Assembly (NCBI GenBank): GCA_003233255.1
Contig: QILH01000027.1
Location: forward strand, 1-22,064
From: Gammaproteobacteria bacterium
GTDB taxonomy: Bacteria; Pseudomonadota; Gammaproteobacteria; UBA6429; Thiohalophilaceae
Reading direction: 5' to 3'
DNA: 22,064 bases
In this document: one piece after another, positions 7,192 to 14,997 of the stretch
How the letters are laid out: every line of letters starts with the position of its first letter
How positions within the stretch are numbered: the stretch's first letter is position 1
Made by a program: the position numbers and the translations under genes
The notes under the pieces: model-generated
Seen by the model: the letters and a program-made list of their open reading frames with translations, nothing else
Told to the model about the DNA's origin: nothing
Database searches by the model: none

Positions 7192-7497
7192 TTACAACGA
7201 ACCCATGATCTTTCCATTAAACCCGAAAACCTTTCGGTTACCGGCATAGGCAACCAGTTCCACCTCACGTGTCTGCCCTGGTTCAAATCGTACCGAGGTG
7301 CCCGCAGCAATGTTTAGCCGAAAGCCTTTTGTCGATTCACGATTAAAGTCCAGGGCGGTATTGGTTTCATAAAAGTGGTAATGTGATCCAACCTGGATTG
7401 GGCGATCGCCGGTATTCGCGACACGGATGGTTTTGGTTTCTCGTCCTGAGTTTAATTCAATATCCCCTTCTTCAATAAAATATTCACCGGGTTTCAT
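7192..7497 (-). CDS. ureB: Urease subunit beta UreB
   Basis: This is the structural beta subunit of the bacterial UreABC heterotrimer, 101 residues and full length. Family signatures are PGEYFIEEGDIELNSGRET at the N-terminus, the RPIQVGSHYHFYETN core, LDFNRE, GFRLNIAAGTSVRFEPGQ and the C-terminal VFGFNGKIMGSL. GAGGAA lies about 6 nt before the ATG. It is separated from ureA by 176 nt of non-coding DNA, an unusually wide gap for this operon, and from ureC by 84 nt. Confidence 0.98.
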   Translation of the reverse strand: MKPGEYFIEEGDIELNSGRETKTIRVANTGDRPIQVGSHYHFYETNTALDFNRESTKGFRLNIAAGTSVRFEPGQTREVELVAYAGNRKVFGFNGKIMGSL

Positions 7498-7673
7498 TTT
7501 GAATTCCTCATATCGTTTTTATGTTTTCTTTGTTGTTGTAAATTTCTTCGTTATATCTATATTTAATTGGCATAAGCTTGGTCACAATCCGTATATATAA
7601 TGGGGTTCCCGCGCCCAGGGAGGGACGACAGAAACGAAGGGGAACGGAAGTGATTCATGAGAAAATGACTCTT

Positions 7674-7976
7674 TCATACTATCGGGTTATGTACCGTAAC
7701 CAACTTGGTGCCATCAGGGAAGGTCGCCTCTACCTGCACATCAGGGATCATGTCGGCAATGCCGTCCATTACATCATCGGCATTTAACAGTGTTGTGCCA
7801 TAACTCATCAGCTCCGCAACCGTCTTACCTTCGCGAGCGCCTTCAAGGATCGCTGCTGAGATATAGGCCACCGCCTCAGGGTAATTGAGTTTCAAACCTT
7901 TCTCTTTGCGGCGCTCAGCTAACAAACCGGCGGTAAAAATCAACAGTTTGTCTTTTTCTCTCGGTGACAGTTCCAT
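7674..7976 (-). CDS. ureA: Urease subunit gamma UreA
   Basis: This is the smallest structural urease subunit, 100 residues and full length. It opens with MELSPREKDKLLIFTAGLLA and contains the family stretches LKLNYPEAVAYISAAILEGA, REGKTVAELM, VMDGIADMIPDVQVEATFPDG and the terminal VTVHNPI. GGAG lies about 9 nt before the ATG, and the gene begins 25 nt after ureD. Confidence 0.98.
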   Translation of the reverse strand: MELSPREKDKLLIFTAGLLAERRKEKGLKLNYPEAVAYISAAILEGAREGKTVAELMSYGTTLLNADDVMDGIADMIPDVQVEATFPDGTKLVTVHNPIV

Positions 7977-8001
7977 TACACTTTACTCCACACTCTATAT
8001 A

Positions 8002-8847
8002 TTATGTATTCCAGATTCGCGGTAACTCGGCGGGCCGTCCAATCCACTCCATCCGTAACGCCTGCCAGACCCGGGTAAAATATTCACGTGTTTCCATCCC
8101 CTGGTTCGCCAGACATCGGCATACCAGTACGTCATTTATCAAGGTTACGCTACCCAGGCCATTATTGACCGTTTCAACCGAGCGCGCCAGCTCAAGCATC
8201 GCTTTATTTGCGCTAACCACAACCATCAAACCCATCACGGAATAACCCGCCATACCCCACTTTGCATTTAAAAGCTCACTGCCGCCTGTTAAAGCAACGC
8301 GCTCAATCAAAAGCGGTTTTTCTGCCCGCCAAATTTCAAAGGCCTGGCGACAATAACCATCGTTAAATAATTCGCCACTTGCCGGCCGCCCAAGGCATAC
8401 GATCTCCCAACCGGCAAAATTAGCCTGTGAGGTTAAATCAATACGTGTAACGGTATTCACGTGAGCTTGATTAAATAGTATCGTGTCCTGTGGTAACCAC
8501 TCTAAAATCGCATTATCTGCAACACTTAAGTTTTGATTCTGTCGAGCATGACGATCATCACAACGATAAAACTTGGTCGATGCAGGCGTGGTTACTAATG
8601 CGTGCGCATCAGACTGAACATCGATATTGACGGTTAATTGATCACCTCCCACTACGCCACCTGGAGGGTGCAATAAGTATGTATGGCAAACCTCATCGCC
8701 CTCAGGATAAAAAGGCTTTTGTGTGACTAAAGGTCCAACGTGTTCTCGTCTGGCAATAACCGAGCGACCACGTGATTTTTTATAAGATAGTGACAACTCT
8801 GCATGCCAGCAACGCGTGTCCTGTTTATTTGTTGAGGCCAAACTCAT
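8002..8847 (-). CDS. ureD: Urease accessory protein UreD
   Basis: UreD is the all-beta accessory protein that binds apo-urease directly and forms the conduit for nickel from UreG through UreF (UreH in Helicobacter naming). The product has 281 residues. Recognisable segments are FYPEGDEVCHTYLLHPPGGVVGGDQL, quoted in part here as LLHPPGGVVGGDQL, then TTPASTKFYRC, LEWLPQDTILFNQA, and GWEIVCLGRPASGE, all hallmarks of the family. The C-terminal segment VLVCRCLANQGMETREYFTRVWQ is also typical and complete in length. The ATG overlaps the TGA stop of the upstream nickel permease gene (ATGA), so the two are translationally coupled. Confidence 0.96.
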   Translation of the reverse strand: MSLASTNKQDTRCWHAELSLSYKKSRGRSVIARREHVGPLVTQKPFYPEGDEVCHTYLLHPPGGVVGGDQLTVNIDVQSDAHALVTTPASTKFYRCDDRHARQNQNLSVADNAILEWLPQDTILFNQAHVNTVTRIDLTSQANFAGWEIVCLGRPASGELFNDGYCRQAFEIWRAEKPLLIERVALTGGSELLNAKWGMAGYSVMGLMVVVSANKAMLELARSVETVNNGLGSVTLINDVLVCRCLANQGMETREYFTRVWQALRMEWIGRPAELPRIWNT

Positions 8848-9524
8848 GCGAGTGTCCCAACTAACATTACACTGCCCACACCAATTGCACCAATGCCTAA
8901 TATTGATCTAATCAGGCGAAATATTTTTTCGCTATACAAAATAACCAGATTCGAAAAATAACCCAGTAACCCCCCAAACACCAACATCGCAACGATCACA
9001 CCCAGGCTAAAGATAATTAAATACATAAATCCAACCATCGGTTGCCGAGACATAGTAACGGGGATGATTGCCAGTAACGGTGCCGAACCGGCCAGACCAT
9101 GTAACATGCCCACAAACAACGCAGTATGACTATGCTGGTGAGAATTTTGTTTCGCATGCGAATGCCAGTGAGCGTGGCTGGGGAGATCATCGTGTTGATG
9201 AAAGTGAATGTGGATGCGTCGTCGCCAGACGTCATACAAAACATACAAACCAATGAGGATCAATATTGCCGCAACCACCCTTTCGGCATACAGGCTCAAT
9301 GCTTCGGGCAAGCTCACACCCAGTACGAACACAAACAGTCCTACCACAAATAGCGTTAAACCATGCCCACCAGCCCACCTTAGACAAAACTGAATATTGG
9401 ATTTTATGCCACGTCGACCCGATGCCAGATTGCTAACGGCCATAATATGATCCGCATCAAGCGAATGCAGTAGGCCTAAGCCAAAAGCTAACGTCAGTAA
9501 CACCGGAATCTGGCTGTAGTCCAC
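8844..9524 (-). CDS. NicO/UreH-type nickel permease
   Basis: This inner-membrane protein of 226 residues has about six hydrophobic helices. The first contains GLGLLHSLDADHIMAVSNLA, closely resembling the H-x4-DH nickel-recognition signature of NiCoT transporters. Between the third and fourth helices is a His-rich loop, HIHFHQHDDL...HAHWHSHAK...HQHSH, likely for metal binding. A second GMLHGLAGSAPLL helix follows. These are features of the UreH/HupE-like NicO superfamily members found next to urease. It probably imports Ni2+ for the urease encoded downstream. Translation starts at a GTG with AAGGAG 5 nt upstream, and its stop overlaps ureD by four bases. It is the first gene of the urease operon. 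Confidence 0.9.
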   Translation of the reverse strand: MDYSQIPVLLTLAFGLGLLHSLDADHIMAVSNLASGRRGIKSNIQFCLRWAGGHGLTLFVVGLFVFVLGVSLPEALSLYAERVVAAILILIGLYVLYDVWRRRIHIHFHQHDDLPSHAHWHSHAKQNSHQHSHTALFVGMLHGLAGSAPLLAIIPVTMSRQPMVGFMYLIIFSLGVIVAMLVFGGLLGYFSNLVILYSEKIFRLIRSILGIGAIGVGSVMLVGTLA

Positions 9525-9563
9525 TACGGCTCCTTCTTATTAAATTAGTGAGAGCGAGGCCTG

Positions 9564-9593
9564 ATTATAATAAGATGCTCCTCGAACATGCAA
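9564..9593 (-). promoter_or_regulatory. Sigma70-type promoter of the urease operon
   Basis: The minus strand carries a perfect TATAAT (9564-9569) and a weak -35 TTGCAT (9588-9593) at 18-nt spacing, about 40 nt upstream of the permease GTG. It is the best promoter candidate in this gap; no sigma54 element was found here. Confidence 0.5.
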
Positions 9594-9600
9594 TGCTCGA
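9582..9600. promoter_or_regulatory. 19-bp imperfect dyad over the -35 region
   Basis: TCGAaCATgcaATGcTCGA pairs at seven of nine arm positions and covers the proposed -35 of the urease operon promoter. That is a classic position for a repressor operator. It does not match the NikR or CRP consensus. Confidence 0.4.
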
Positions 9601-9680
9601 ACAGCAGCAGGGGGAAAAATATCATTTCCCTGTCGGCAATGAAGCTAAAGTCGAAAGAGGAAATGAGGAGAGAAAGGCTA

Positions 9681-9697
9681 AGTAATGATCGATTACT
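9681..9697 (-). terminator. Small hairpin directly after the cytochrome c peroxidase stop
   Basis: AGTAAT and ATTACT form a 6-bp stem around GATCG, beginning one base past the stop codon. It is AU-rich and followed only by a pyrimidine-rich stretch, so it is at best a weak terminator. Confidence 0.35.
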
Positions 9698-10846
9698 CTA
9701 AAAACAAATTCCAACTCCGGTTCCGTCGGTTAATGTTCTCATAAAGGCAACCAGTGCATCATAATCTTCTGGTGCGGTTAATCCCAATCCAGTAAACGTA
9801 CCCGCACCCAGTTCAACTGCGATGTTCCTGTTTACCTCTGGTGTAATAAATTCATTCGCCACATCAATATCATAATGTTGAACAACATCGTCGAGCGTTG
9901 CAAGCGCACCATTATGCATATAGGGAGCCGTTAATTCGACATTACGCAGAGTTGGAGTTCTAAATTTACCGTCCTCGGCTGCTACCGGCGGCACAAGCCG
10001 GCCACCGAGCCCCAGGTCAACGAAGTTTATGTTCGCTATGTTGGCCGGGTTATTTGGGTTGCGAGGTACACCGATATTGAAATATTGGAAATTGGTCAAC
10101 AGCACTTCGCCCGAAACAGGATCCGGAGTTATGGTATGACAGCTTGAGCATTTACCGCCGTCAGGATCATCGAATATATCCAGACCAGCCTGTTCCTGCG
10201 TACTCAGCGGATACAGTGCAGCATCCTGTAAAAAACAATCAAATTTAGAATTAAACGGATTCATTTCATCAGAGCGTTCAAATGTAGCTATCGCCTCAGC
10301 GATTCGATCATAGGCCGTGTCGGTATTATTGAATACATCATCACCGTATACCTGCATAAACTCATTGGCATAAGAACCGTTTTGCACTTTGTCAACAACA
10401 GCTTGTTTATCTGCGTTTGCCATCTCAACAGCATTCAAAAACGGGTCTTTAGCTTGCTCTTCAAGAGTATCTCTTCGACCATCCAGAAACTGTCCACCCG
10501 CAAAGATCTGACCGCGAACCGGATCGGTAATCTGTGCAAAGGCAGGTATAAATTGGGCATAAGCCGCAGTCGGTGCATTTCGGTCACCAAACTCACCGGT
10601 AATTGAACCTTCCGATACCGGCGCCGCCATAGTGACATCGGGATCGGCAAAACCAGACGCCGCCGCATGGCAGGATGCACAACTTTGATTGTTGTTTTCC
10701 GACAGCCGGGTGTCTTCAAAAATTAATTTTCCTACTTCTTCTTCGGTTGCAGTAGTACCCCCCGTTGGCGTTCCAGAGCCACCCGATCCGCATGCCGCTA
10801 ATAAAAGGAAAACAATTGATAGACCGATTATAGATATATATTTCAT
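9698..10846 (-). CDS. Di-haem cytochrome c peroxidase/MauG-family lipoprotein
   Basis: The 382-residue product has a lipoprotein signal with lipobox LAAC (Cys19), so it should be membrane-anchored in the periplasm. It has two c-type haem motifs, CASCH (56-60) and CSSCH (233-237), the hallmark of the bacterial di-haem peroxidase/MauG family. Typical segments are EVGKLIFEDTRLSEN, DRNAPTAAYAQF, LDGRRDTLEEQAKDPF, GKFRTPTLRNVELTAPYMHNG and TLDDVVQHYD. It probably reduces hydrogen peroxide with electrons from small cytochromes; an unusual MauG-like role cannot be excluded. GGGG lies about 5 nt before the ATG. A perfect FNR/Anr box about 100 nt upstream suggests induction under low oxygen, as known for bacterial cytochrome c peroxidases. 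Confidence 0.92.
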   Translation of the reverse strand: MKYISIIGLSIVFLLLAACGSGGSGTPTGGTTATEEEVGKLIFEDTRLSENNNQSCASCHAAASGFADPDVTMAAPVSEGSITGEFGDRNAPTAAYAQFIPAFAQITDPVRGQIFAGGQFLDGRRDTLEEQAKDPFLNAVEMANADKQAVVDKVQNGSYANEFMQVYGDDVFNNTDTAYDRIAEAIATFERSDEMNPFNSKFDCFLQDAALYPLSTQEQAGLDIFDDPDGGKCSSCHTITPDPVSGEVLLTNFQYFNIGVPRNPNNPANIANINFVDLGLGGRLVPPVAAEDGKFRTPTLRNVELTAPYMHNGALATLDDVVQHYDIDVANEFITPEVNRNIAVELGAGTFTGLGLTAPEDYDALVAFMRTLTDGTGVGICF

Positions 10847-10945
10847 ACTGACCCCGCTAATTACTCACTCAAAATACCCTACTCATGCCAGATGGAAGGC
10901 TAATTTAAGTAAAACACAGCATTATCCTTGTGGATATTTTCTTAA

Positions 10946-10959
10946 TTGATCTGAATCAA
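10946..10959. promoter_or_regulatory. FNR/Anr box upstream of the cytochrome c peroxidase gene
   Basis: TTGATCTGAATCAA is a perfect match to TTGAT-N4-ATCAA. On the minus strand it is followed after 19 nt by GATAAT, a plausible -10, giving nearly the geometry of a class II FNR-activated promoter. Confidence 0.8.
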
Positions 10960-11070
10960 GTTCTGGCTACTTCACAACGGGATGTTCGACAGAGTGTGCG
11001 TGTGATCACATTTATGATTGGAGCTAAAGCATTGAGGAGAAACCGTAAAACAAAGGTTTGAAAAAGCCGA

Positions 11071-11090
11071 AAGCCCGCAAAAGCGGGCTC
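11071..11090 (-). terminator. Terminator of the second TorF-family porin gene
   Basis: AGCCCGC-AAAA-GCGGGCT is a perfect 7-bp hairpin about 25 nt beyond the porin stop. In the minus-strand RNA it is followed by TTCGGCTTTTT. GC-rich stem plus U-rich tail makes it a good rho-independent terminator. Confidence 0.8.
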
Positions 11091-11113
11091 TCAGATTATT
11101 AGACTAAATTATT

Positions 11114-11791
11114 TTATAAAAAATCAAAGGTTTTAACACCGGTAATAAACACATTCGTATCATCCGTGTTGTTATCTCGATCAATTGAGGTCGCGGTCAG
11201 ACTGAAATCAATTCCGATGAGCATTTTACTCACACCAATAGAAACATCTTCTGCACCGGTTCCACTATCAGGATCGTAATTACCATAATGTAAATGAACA
11301 TTGTAGTCTTTCGGCAACGCAAATGAATATTTCAAATCAATATACGAATAATCCGTATTACCCGGGCCATCAGTGTTGCCGGCATAATAGGTGAGTGAAA
11401 CATCTTTAAATGCAGCACCAAAAAAGACCTCGTCTATATCAGCAAGGTTAACACTGGAATACTGATAGGTGATGTAACCCACATCAAATGATACGCTTTC
11501 ATTTAATTTGAAGTTGTAACCTGCATAGAAATCCGTTTCAAAGCCTTTATCACCCGTAGGCGTTTCAACATTTGATGCCCACGCACCGACATACAGACTC
11601 CCATCGTGTTCAAATTCATGGGTGTAATCGACTCCGCCCTGGATCGCTATATTATCATCCGTCTGCGTTTCACCACGGAACACATAGTTGGTGGTCGCAC
11701 CGACATTGGCGGTTAATTCCGCCTGAGCCACACCTGCAATGGCCACCAGACCCACACCTAGCAAAATTGATTGTTTAATGTTTGATTGCAT
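11114..11791 (-). CDS. TorF-family putative outer-membrane porin, second copy
   Basis: The product is about 225 residues with a signal peptide ending VAQA before ELTANVG. The TorF-family pattern is clear: TANVGATTNYVFRGETQTDD, IAIQGGVDYTHE, SLYVGAWASNVE, FETDFYAGYNFKLNESVSFDVGYITYQY and a barrel-like C-terminus. An in-frame GTG at 11800 exists, but AAGGAG lies 8 nt before the ATG at 11791, so I use the latter. It shares family and layout with the porin at 1540-2292 but is clearly diverged and lacks the Trp-rich segments. A strong terminator follows. An extended -10 element and an NtrC-like dyad lie upstream, so nitrogen control is possible. The substrate is unknown. Confidence 0.85.
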   Translation of the reverse strand: MQSNIKQSILLGVGLVAIAGVAQAELTANVGATTNYVFRGETQTDDNIAIQGGVDYTHEFEHDGSLYVGAWASNVETPTGDKGFETDFYAGYNFKLNESVSFDVGYITYQYSSVNLADIDEVFFGAAFKDVSLTYYAGNTDGPGNTDYSYIDLKYSFALPKDYNVHLHYGNYDPDSGTGAEDVSIGVSKMLIGIDFSLTATSIDRDNNTDDTNVFITGVKTFDFL

Positions 11792-11874
11792 GTAAAACAC
11801 TCCTTAAATTCATGCGCATAGCGTAAACTTCATTTGTAACCGATTTTAAATTGCGGTTCGTTAAATTTTGGGCA

Positions 11875-11883
11875 ATTATACCA
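11875..11883 (-). promoter_or_regulatory. Extended -10 promoter for the second porin
   Basis: The minus strand reads TGGTATAAT, a consensus extended -10 (TG-N-TATAAT), about 85 nt upstream of the ATG. No good -35 is present, which is usual for this promoter class. Confidence 0.5.
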
Positions 11884-11910
11884 GCTATCAAGCCGAATAA
11901 TACGGTTCAC

Positions 11911-11927
11911 TGCACAATTATGGGGCA
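11911..11927. promoter_or_regulatory. NtrC-like dyad between second porin and ubiK
   Basis: TGCACAATTATGGGGCA matches the NtrC consensus TGCACCA-N3-TGGTGCA at 12 of 14 arm positions. It is centred about 50 bp upstream of the proposed porin start and 28 bp upstream of the ubiK ATG. I found no sigma54 GG-N10-GC element here, so its role is uncertain. Confidence 0.4.
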
Positions 11928-11946
11928 TTTGTAGAAGGAGACCCGC

Positions 11947-12183
11947 ATGACAATAAACCCTATCGAAAACATGGTTAATCAGATCCTGGATAAACTCCCA
12001 CAAGGCGCCGATGTTCTGCGCGAGGATATTAACCAGAATTTAAGAGCCGGGCTCAGTATAGCCCTGAAAAAAATGGATCTGGTTACCCGCGACGAGTTCG
12101 ACGCACAAAAAGCCGTACTGGAAAAAACCCGTGAAAAGTTACATCAACTTGAAACGCAGGTGCAAGCGCTCGAGAAATCCTAG
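11947..12183 (+). CDS. ubiK: Ubiquinone biosynthesis accessory factor UbiK (YqiC/BMFP family)
   Basis: This 78-residue protein fits the UbiK/YqiC family in length and layout: an amphipathic N-terminal part (NPIENMVNQILDKLPQGAD), the LREDINQNLRAGLSIALKKMDLVTRDEFD core, and a C-terminal coiled coil (KAVLEKTREKLHQLETQVQALE). The family forms trimers and assists aerobic ubiquinone synthesis with the lipid-binding UbiJ. AGGAG lies 6 nt before the ATG. Its position next to comM is common in gammaproteobacteria. Confidence 0.93.
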   Translation: MTINPIENMVNQILDKLPQGADVLREDINQNLRAGLSIALKKMDLVTRDEFDAQKAVLEKTREKLHQLETQVQALEKS

Positions 12184-12227
12184 ACTGTAGGAATATCCTT
12201 ATTCTATCTTCAGCCTTGTCCTACAGT
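12184..12227 (+). terminator. Stem-loop after ubiK
   Basis: ACTGTAGGA (12184-12192) and TCCTACAGT (12219-12227) form a perfect 9-bp stem starting right after the ubiK stop. A 26-nt loop separates the arms, and the sequence TTCTAATTAATT follows. The long loop and interrupted T run make it a moderate terminator candidate. Confidence 0.5.
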
Positions 12228-12307
12228 TTCTAATTAATTCGTCCCGTATCATCCGGTGTTCTAATCATACTATTTTAGTGTGACGTTTTTTCGCAAGGAG
12301 GCGAACT

Positions 12308-13831
12308 ATGTCATTGGCCAATACCTATACGCGTGCCCAGTCGGGGATCCATGCTCTGCCAGTGAATGTTGAGATCCACTTGTCGGGTGGGCTACCCAAA
12401 ATATACATCGTCGGTCTGGCAGAAACCGAGGTCAAAGAAAGCAAGGAACGCGTCCGAGCCGCTATTTTAAATTCCCGGCTTGATTTTCCTGCGCGCCGCA
12501 TCACCATTAACCTGGCTCCCGCCGATTTACCCAAAGGGGGCGGGCGTTTTGATCTGGCGATCGCCATCGGGATTCTTGCCGCGTCCGGACAACTGCCAAA
12601 CGATACACTAGACCAATACGAATTTCTGGGCGAACTGGCTTTAAGCGGGCAGCTACGTCCAGTCAAAGGTATCATACCGGCGGCAATGAAATTACGTGAC
12701 AGGAATCGAATCCTGGTCATACCCAAATCTAATTTAAAAGAAGCCCGCCTGGTCAGCGGGATTCGTATTTTAGCCATCAATCATTTAGTGGAAATCTGCG
12801 GTCACATCAGTGGCCAACAAAAACTCGAATTCGAAACATTCATGCCGGCCGATGCGCATAGTAAAAATTATGCCCATGATTTGTGCGACGTACAGGATCA
12901 ACGCTACGCTAAGCGTGCCCTGGAGATCGCCGCCGCGGGTGGACATAGCCTGTTATTCATTGGCCCACCCGGAACAGGTAAAACTATGTTGGCCTCACGT
13001 TTGATCAGTATTTTGCCGGAGATGACTGAGCAAGAAGCATTGGAGAGTGCCGCCGTGTATTCAATCGGTAATCAGGGCTTTGATCACGAACAGTGGATGC
13101 AACGGCCCTATCGCGCGCCACACCACACCGCCTCCGGTGTGGCGCTGGTGGGAGGGGGTTCCTATCCACGGCCAGGCGAAATCAGTCTCGCTCACCACGG
13201 TGTTTTATTTCTGGATGAATTGCCGGAATTCGATCGTCGCGTGCTGGAAGTCTTGCGCGAACCTATTGAGTCGGGAACTATTACTATCTCACGTGCGGCG
13301 CGTCAGGCAGAATTTCCTGCGCGTTTCCAGCTGGTTGCTGCGATGAACCCTTGCCCCTGCGGTTATCATGGCCACCCGAATGGGCAATGCCAGTGTAGCG
13401 CTGAACAGGTACACCGATATCGCACACGTATATCAGGCCCACTATTGGATAGAATCGATATGCATGTTGATGTGCCCAGCATTAACTTTTCACAGCTACA
13501 GAAAACCGATAGCTACGAAGAAAGTAGTTCAGACGTTCGTAAGCGAGTTTGTGCCGCACGTCGACAACAACATCGGCGAAGCGAAAAACCCAATACCTTG
13601 CTCAGCAACCATGAACTTAAACATGTCTGTCATCTCAATGATGAGTGTATACAGATATTAGAACGCGCCAGTGAGCAACTGGGGTTATCCGCCCGTGCCT
13701 ATCACCGAGTTTTACGTCTGGCCCGAACCATTGCCGATATTGATCGAAAAGAAAATATCACCCCCGCCATCATTGCTGAGGCAATCGGCTATCGCCGACT
13801 GGATCGGCAAACACCTCTGTTTACGCATTAA
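12308..13831 (+). CDS. comM: YifB/ComM family Mg-chelatase-like AAA+ ATPase
   Basis: The 507-residue product has a Lon-like N-terminal ChlI domain (about 1-170, with HLSGGLPKIYIVGLAETEVKE and ITINLAPADLPKGGGRFDLA), an AAA+ domain with Walker A GPPGTGKT (219-226), the FLDELPEF Walker B region and MNPCPCGYHG, and a C-terminal Mg-chelatase domain ending RLARTIADI. In naturally competent gammaproteobacteria ComM is a hexameric helicase that drives branch migration during integration of transformed DNA; it is also present in species not known to be competent. AAGGAGG lies 6 nt before the ATG, an excellent ribosome-binding site. It follows ubiK on the same strand. Confidence 0.95.
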   Translation: MSLANTYTRAQSGIHALPVNVEIHLSGGLPKIYIVGLAETEVKESKERVRAAILNSRLDFPARRITINLAPADLPKGGGRFDLAIAIGILAASGQLPNDTLDQYEFLGELALSGQLRPVKGIIPAAMKLRDRNRILVIPKSNLKEARLVSGIRILAINHLVEICGHISGQQKLEFETFMPADAHSKNYAHDLCDVQDQRYAKRALEIAAAGGHSLLFIGPPGTGKTMLASRLISILPEMTEQEALESAAVYSIGNQGFDHEQWMQRPYRAPHHTASGVALVGGGSYPRPGEISLAHHGVLFLDELPEFDRRVLEVLREPIESGTITISRAARQAEFPARFQLVAAMNPCPCGYHGHPNGQCQCSAEQVHRYRTRISGPLLDRIDMHVDVPSINFSQLQKTDSYEESSSDVRKRVCAARRQQHRRSEKPNTLLSNHELKHVCHLNDECIQILERASEQLGLSARAYHRVLRLARTIADIDRKENITPAIIAEAIGYRRLDRQTPLFTH

Positions 13832-13913
13832 GGCACCTGTTTCATTATTTATTTTGCACCCATAATAACGCTGCACTGGCTATTTTTCTTTTGCTGTCGT
13901 ACATGTACTTGTT

Positions 13914-14744
13914 TTGCTAAACTGTATTAAACCACCAACAAGTGCATTAACTATTTTATTAACCGATTCTAATCCTGTTAGCGGAACTCTGCGCACCCTC
14001 TGGCGGGGCCTGCGAGTAATAGCACATCTTTCACTGGGTATTGTTGTTACCAGTATTTTACGCATCGTAAATGGGCGATATTGGTATGCCTCTGATTTTG
14101 GACGAGTAGTCGTCCTGTGGTGGACCAAAACCGTAAATCGCATCGTTGGCATCCGTATCGTTCAATACGGGGAAGCACCCGAACCTCATGCCTTGTATGT
14201 ATCCAACCATATCTCTTTTTTCGATATCATCGTCATTTCCGGGATTACCCCAACGACCTTTATCTCAAAAAATGCGGTGCGCTACTGGCCTCTGGTCGGG
14301 CAGCTGTCCTCACTTGCCGGAGTTGTATTTATTAAACGTGGGAAACGCAGCCTGATTGCTCGTATAATCGATACCGCAGCCAGAGCACTTAACAGCGGCG
14401 GCTCGCTCACTGTGTTTCCAGAAGGTACGACCCACTTTAGTAATGAACCCAAAAAATTCCACTCCGGTTTATTCCAGGCGGCGATTGATAGCCAGACACC
14501 CATTCAAGCTATTGCCCTCACCTATTTTCGAAATGGCGAACATGATCGAACCGCCGCTTATGTTAAAGGAGATAGTTTACTGATAACCCTGTTTCAAATC
14601 ATGGCTCGGCCGCACACTAATGTACATGTTAATTTCTGCCCAGCCACAGATCCCTCATTCGGCAACCGCAATCAACTCGCGCAACATACCCGCCAACAAA
14701 TTATAGACGCCCGTAATACTACATTATTTGTTGAAACTCACTGA
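13914..14744 (+). CDS. 1-acyl-sn-glycerol-3-phosphate acyltransferase (PlsC/LPLAT family)
   Basis: This inner-membrane acyltransferase of phospholipid synthesis converts lysophosphatidate to phosphatidate. The product has about 276 residues. A hydrophobic N-terminal helix (VIAHLSLGIVVTSIL) precedes the catalytic NHISFFD motif (H99-x4-D104). After it come FIKRGKR and the substrate-binding FPEGTT (168-173), both standard for the family. The only upstream in-frame start is TTG at 13914 with no clear Shine-Dalgarno; in-frame stop codons rule out an ATG further upstream. The true start is therefore uncertain. The DUF2835 gene follows after 20 nt and may be co-transcribed. A related lyso-lipid substrate (for example ornithine lipid) is possible. 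Confidence 0.88.
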   Translation: MLNCIKPPTSALTILLTDSNPVSGTLRTLWRGLRVIAHLSLGIVVTSILRIVNGRYWYASDFGRVVVLWWTKTVNRIVGIRIVQYGEAPEPHALYVSNHISFFDIIVISGITPTTFISKNAVRYWPLVGQLSSLAGVVFIKRGKRSLIARIIDTAARALNSGGSLTVFPEGTTHFSNEPKKFHSGLFQAAIDSQTPIQAIALTYFRNGEHDRTAAYVKGDSLLITLFQIMARPHTNVHVNFCPATDPSFGNRNQLAQHTRQQIIDARNTTLFVETH

Positions 14745-14764
14745 ACTTATATCATAATTAAGAT

Positions 14765-14986
14765 GTGAACTGCCTACGCTTTAATATTGATATCGCTAAC
14801 GAGGATTACCTGAGTTATTACTCAGGTCATGCTCAATCGATATCGGTGCAAACCGAGGATGGTAAGCAAATTGAGTTTGCGGCCATGCACTTACGGGAAT
14901 TTGTCAGTCACAGTGGCGTGCAGGGTTATTTTGAACTCTGCTTTGATGCCCAGAACCGATTCAAATCCATACGGCGTATTGATTGA
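14765..14986 (+). CDS. DUF2835 family protein
   Basis: This 73-residue protein matches the DUF2835 family in length and pattern: RFNIDIANEDYLSYYSGHAQ, then ISVQTEDGKQIEFAAMHLREFV, and a C-terminal GVQGYFELCFDAQNRFKSIR. It is a small cytosolic beta-rich protein of unknown function, widespread in gammaproteobacteria. It uses a GTG start, 20 nt after the plsC-like gene, with a weak ribosome-binding site. It converges on the large minus-strand gene, leaving 11 nt between the two stops. Confidence 0.85.
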   Translation: MNCLRFNIDIANEDYLSYYSGHAQSISVQTEDGKQIEFAAMHLREFVSHSGVQGYFELCFDAQNRFKSIRRID

Positions 14987-14997
14987 AGTGTTGCATA

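Noticed and set aside
7498..7673. Wide ureA-ureB gap, checked for an inserted gene, RNA or promoter
   Set aside because: No reading frame or strong hairpin was found. A loose TTGTGA-N17-AAATAT promoter-like pair on the minus strand is too weak to call.
9612..9630. GGGAAA/TTTCCC hairpin upstream of the permease gene
   Set aside because: A 6-bp stem with no T run and no promoter alignment is not distinguishable from chance.
11001..11010. TGTGATCACA palindrome resembling a CRP site
   Set aside because: CRP needs six bases between TGTGA and TCACA; here there are none, and a 10-bp palindrome is common by chance.
12325..12780. Open frame of about 150 codons on the minus strand inside comM
   Set aside because: It is wholly inside the well-supported comM gene, lacks a ribosome-binding site and its product looks like translated antisense (Arg/Ser-rich, no family resemblance).
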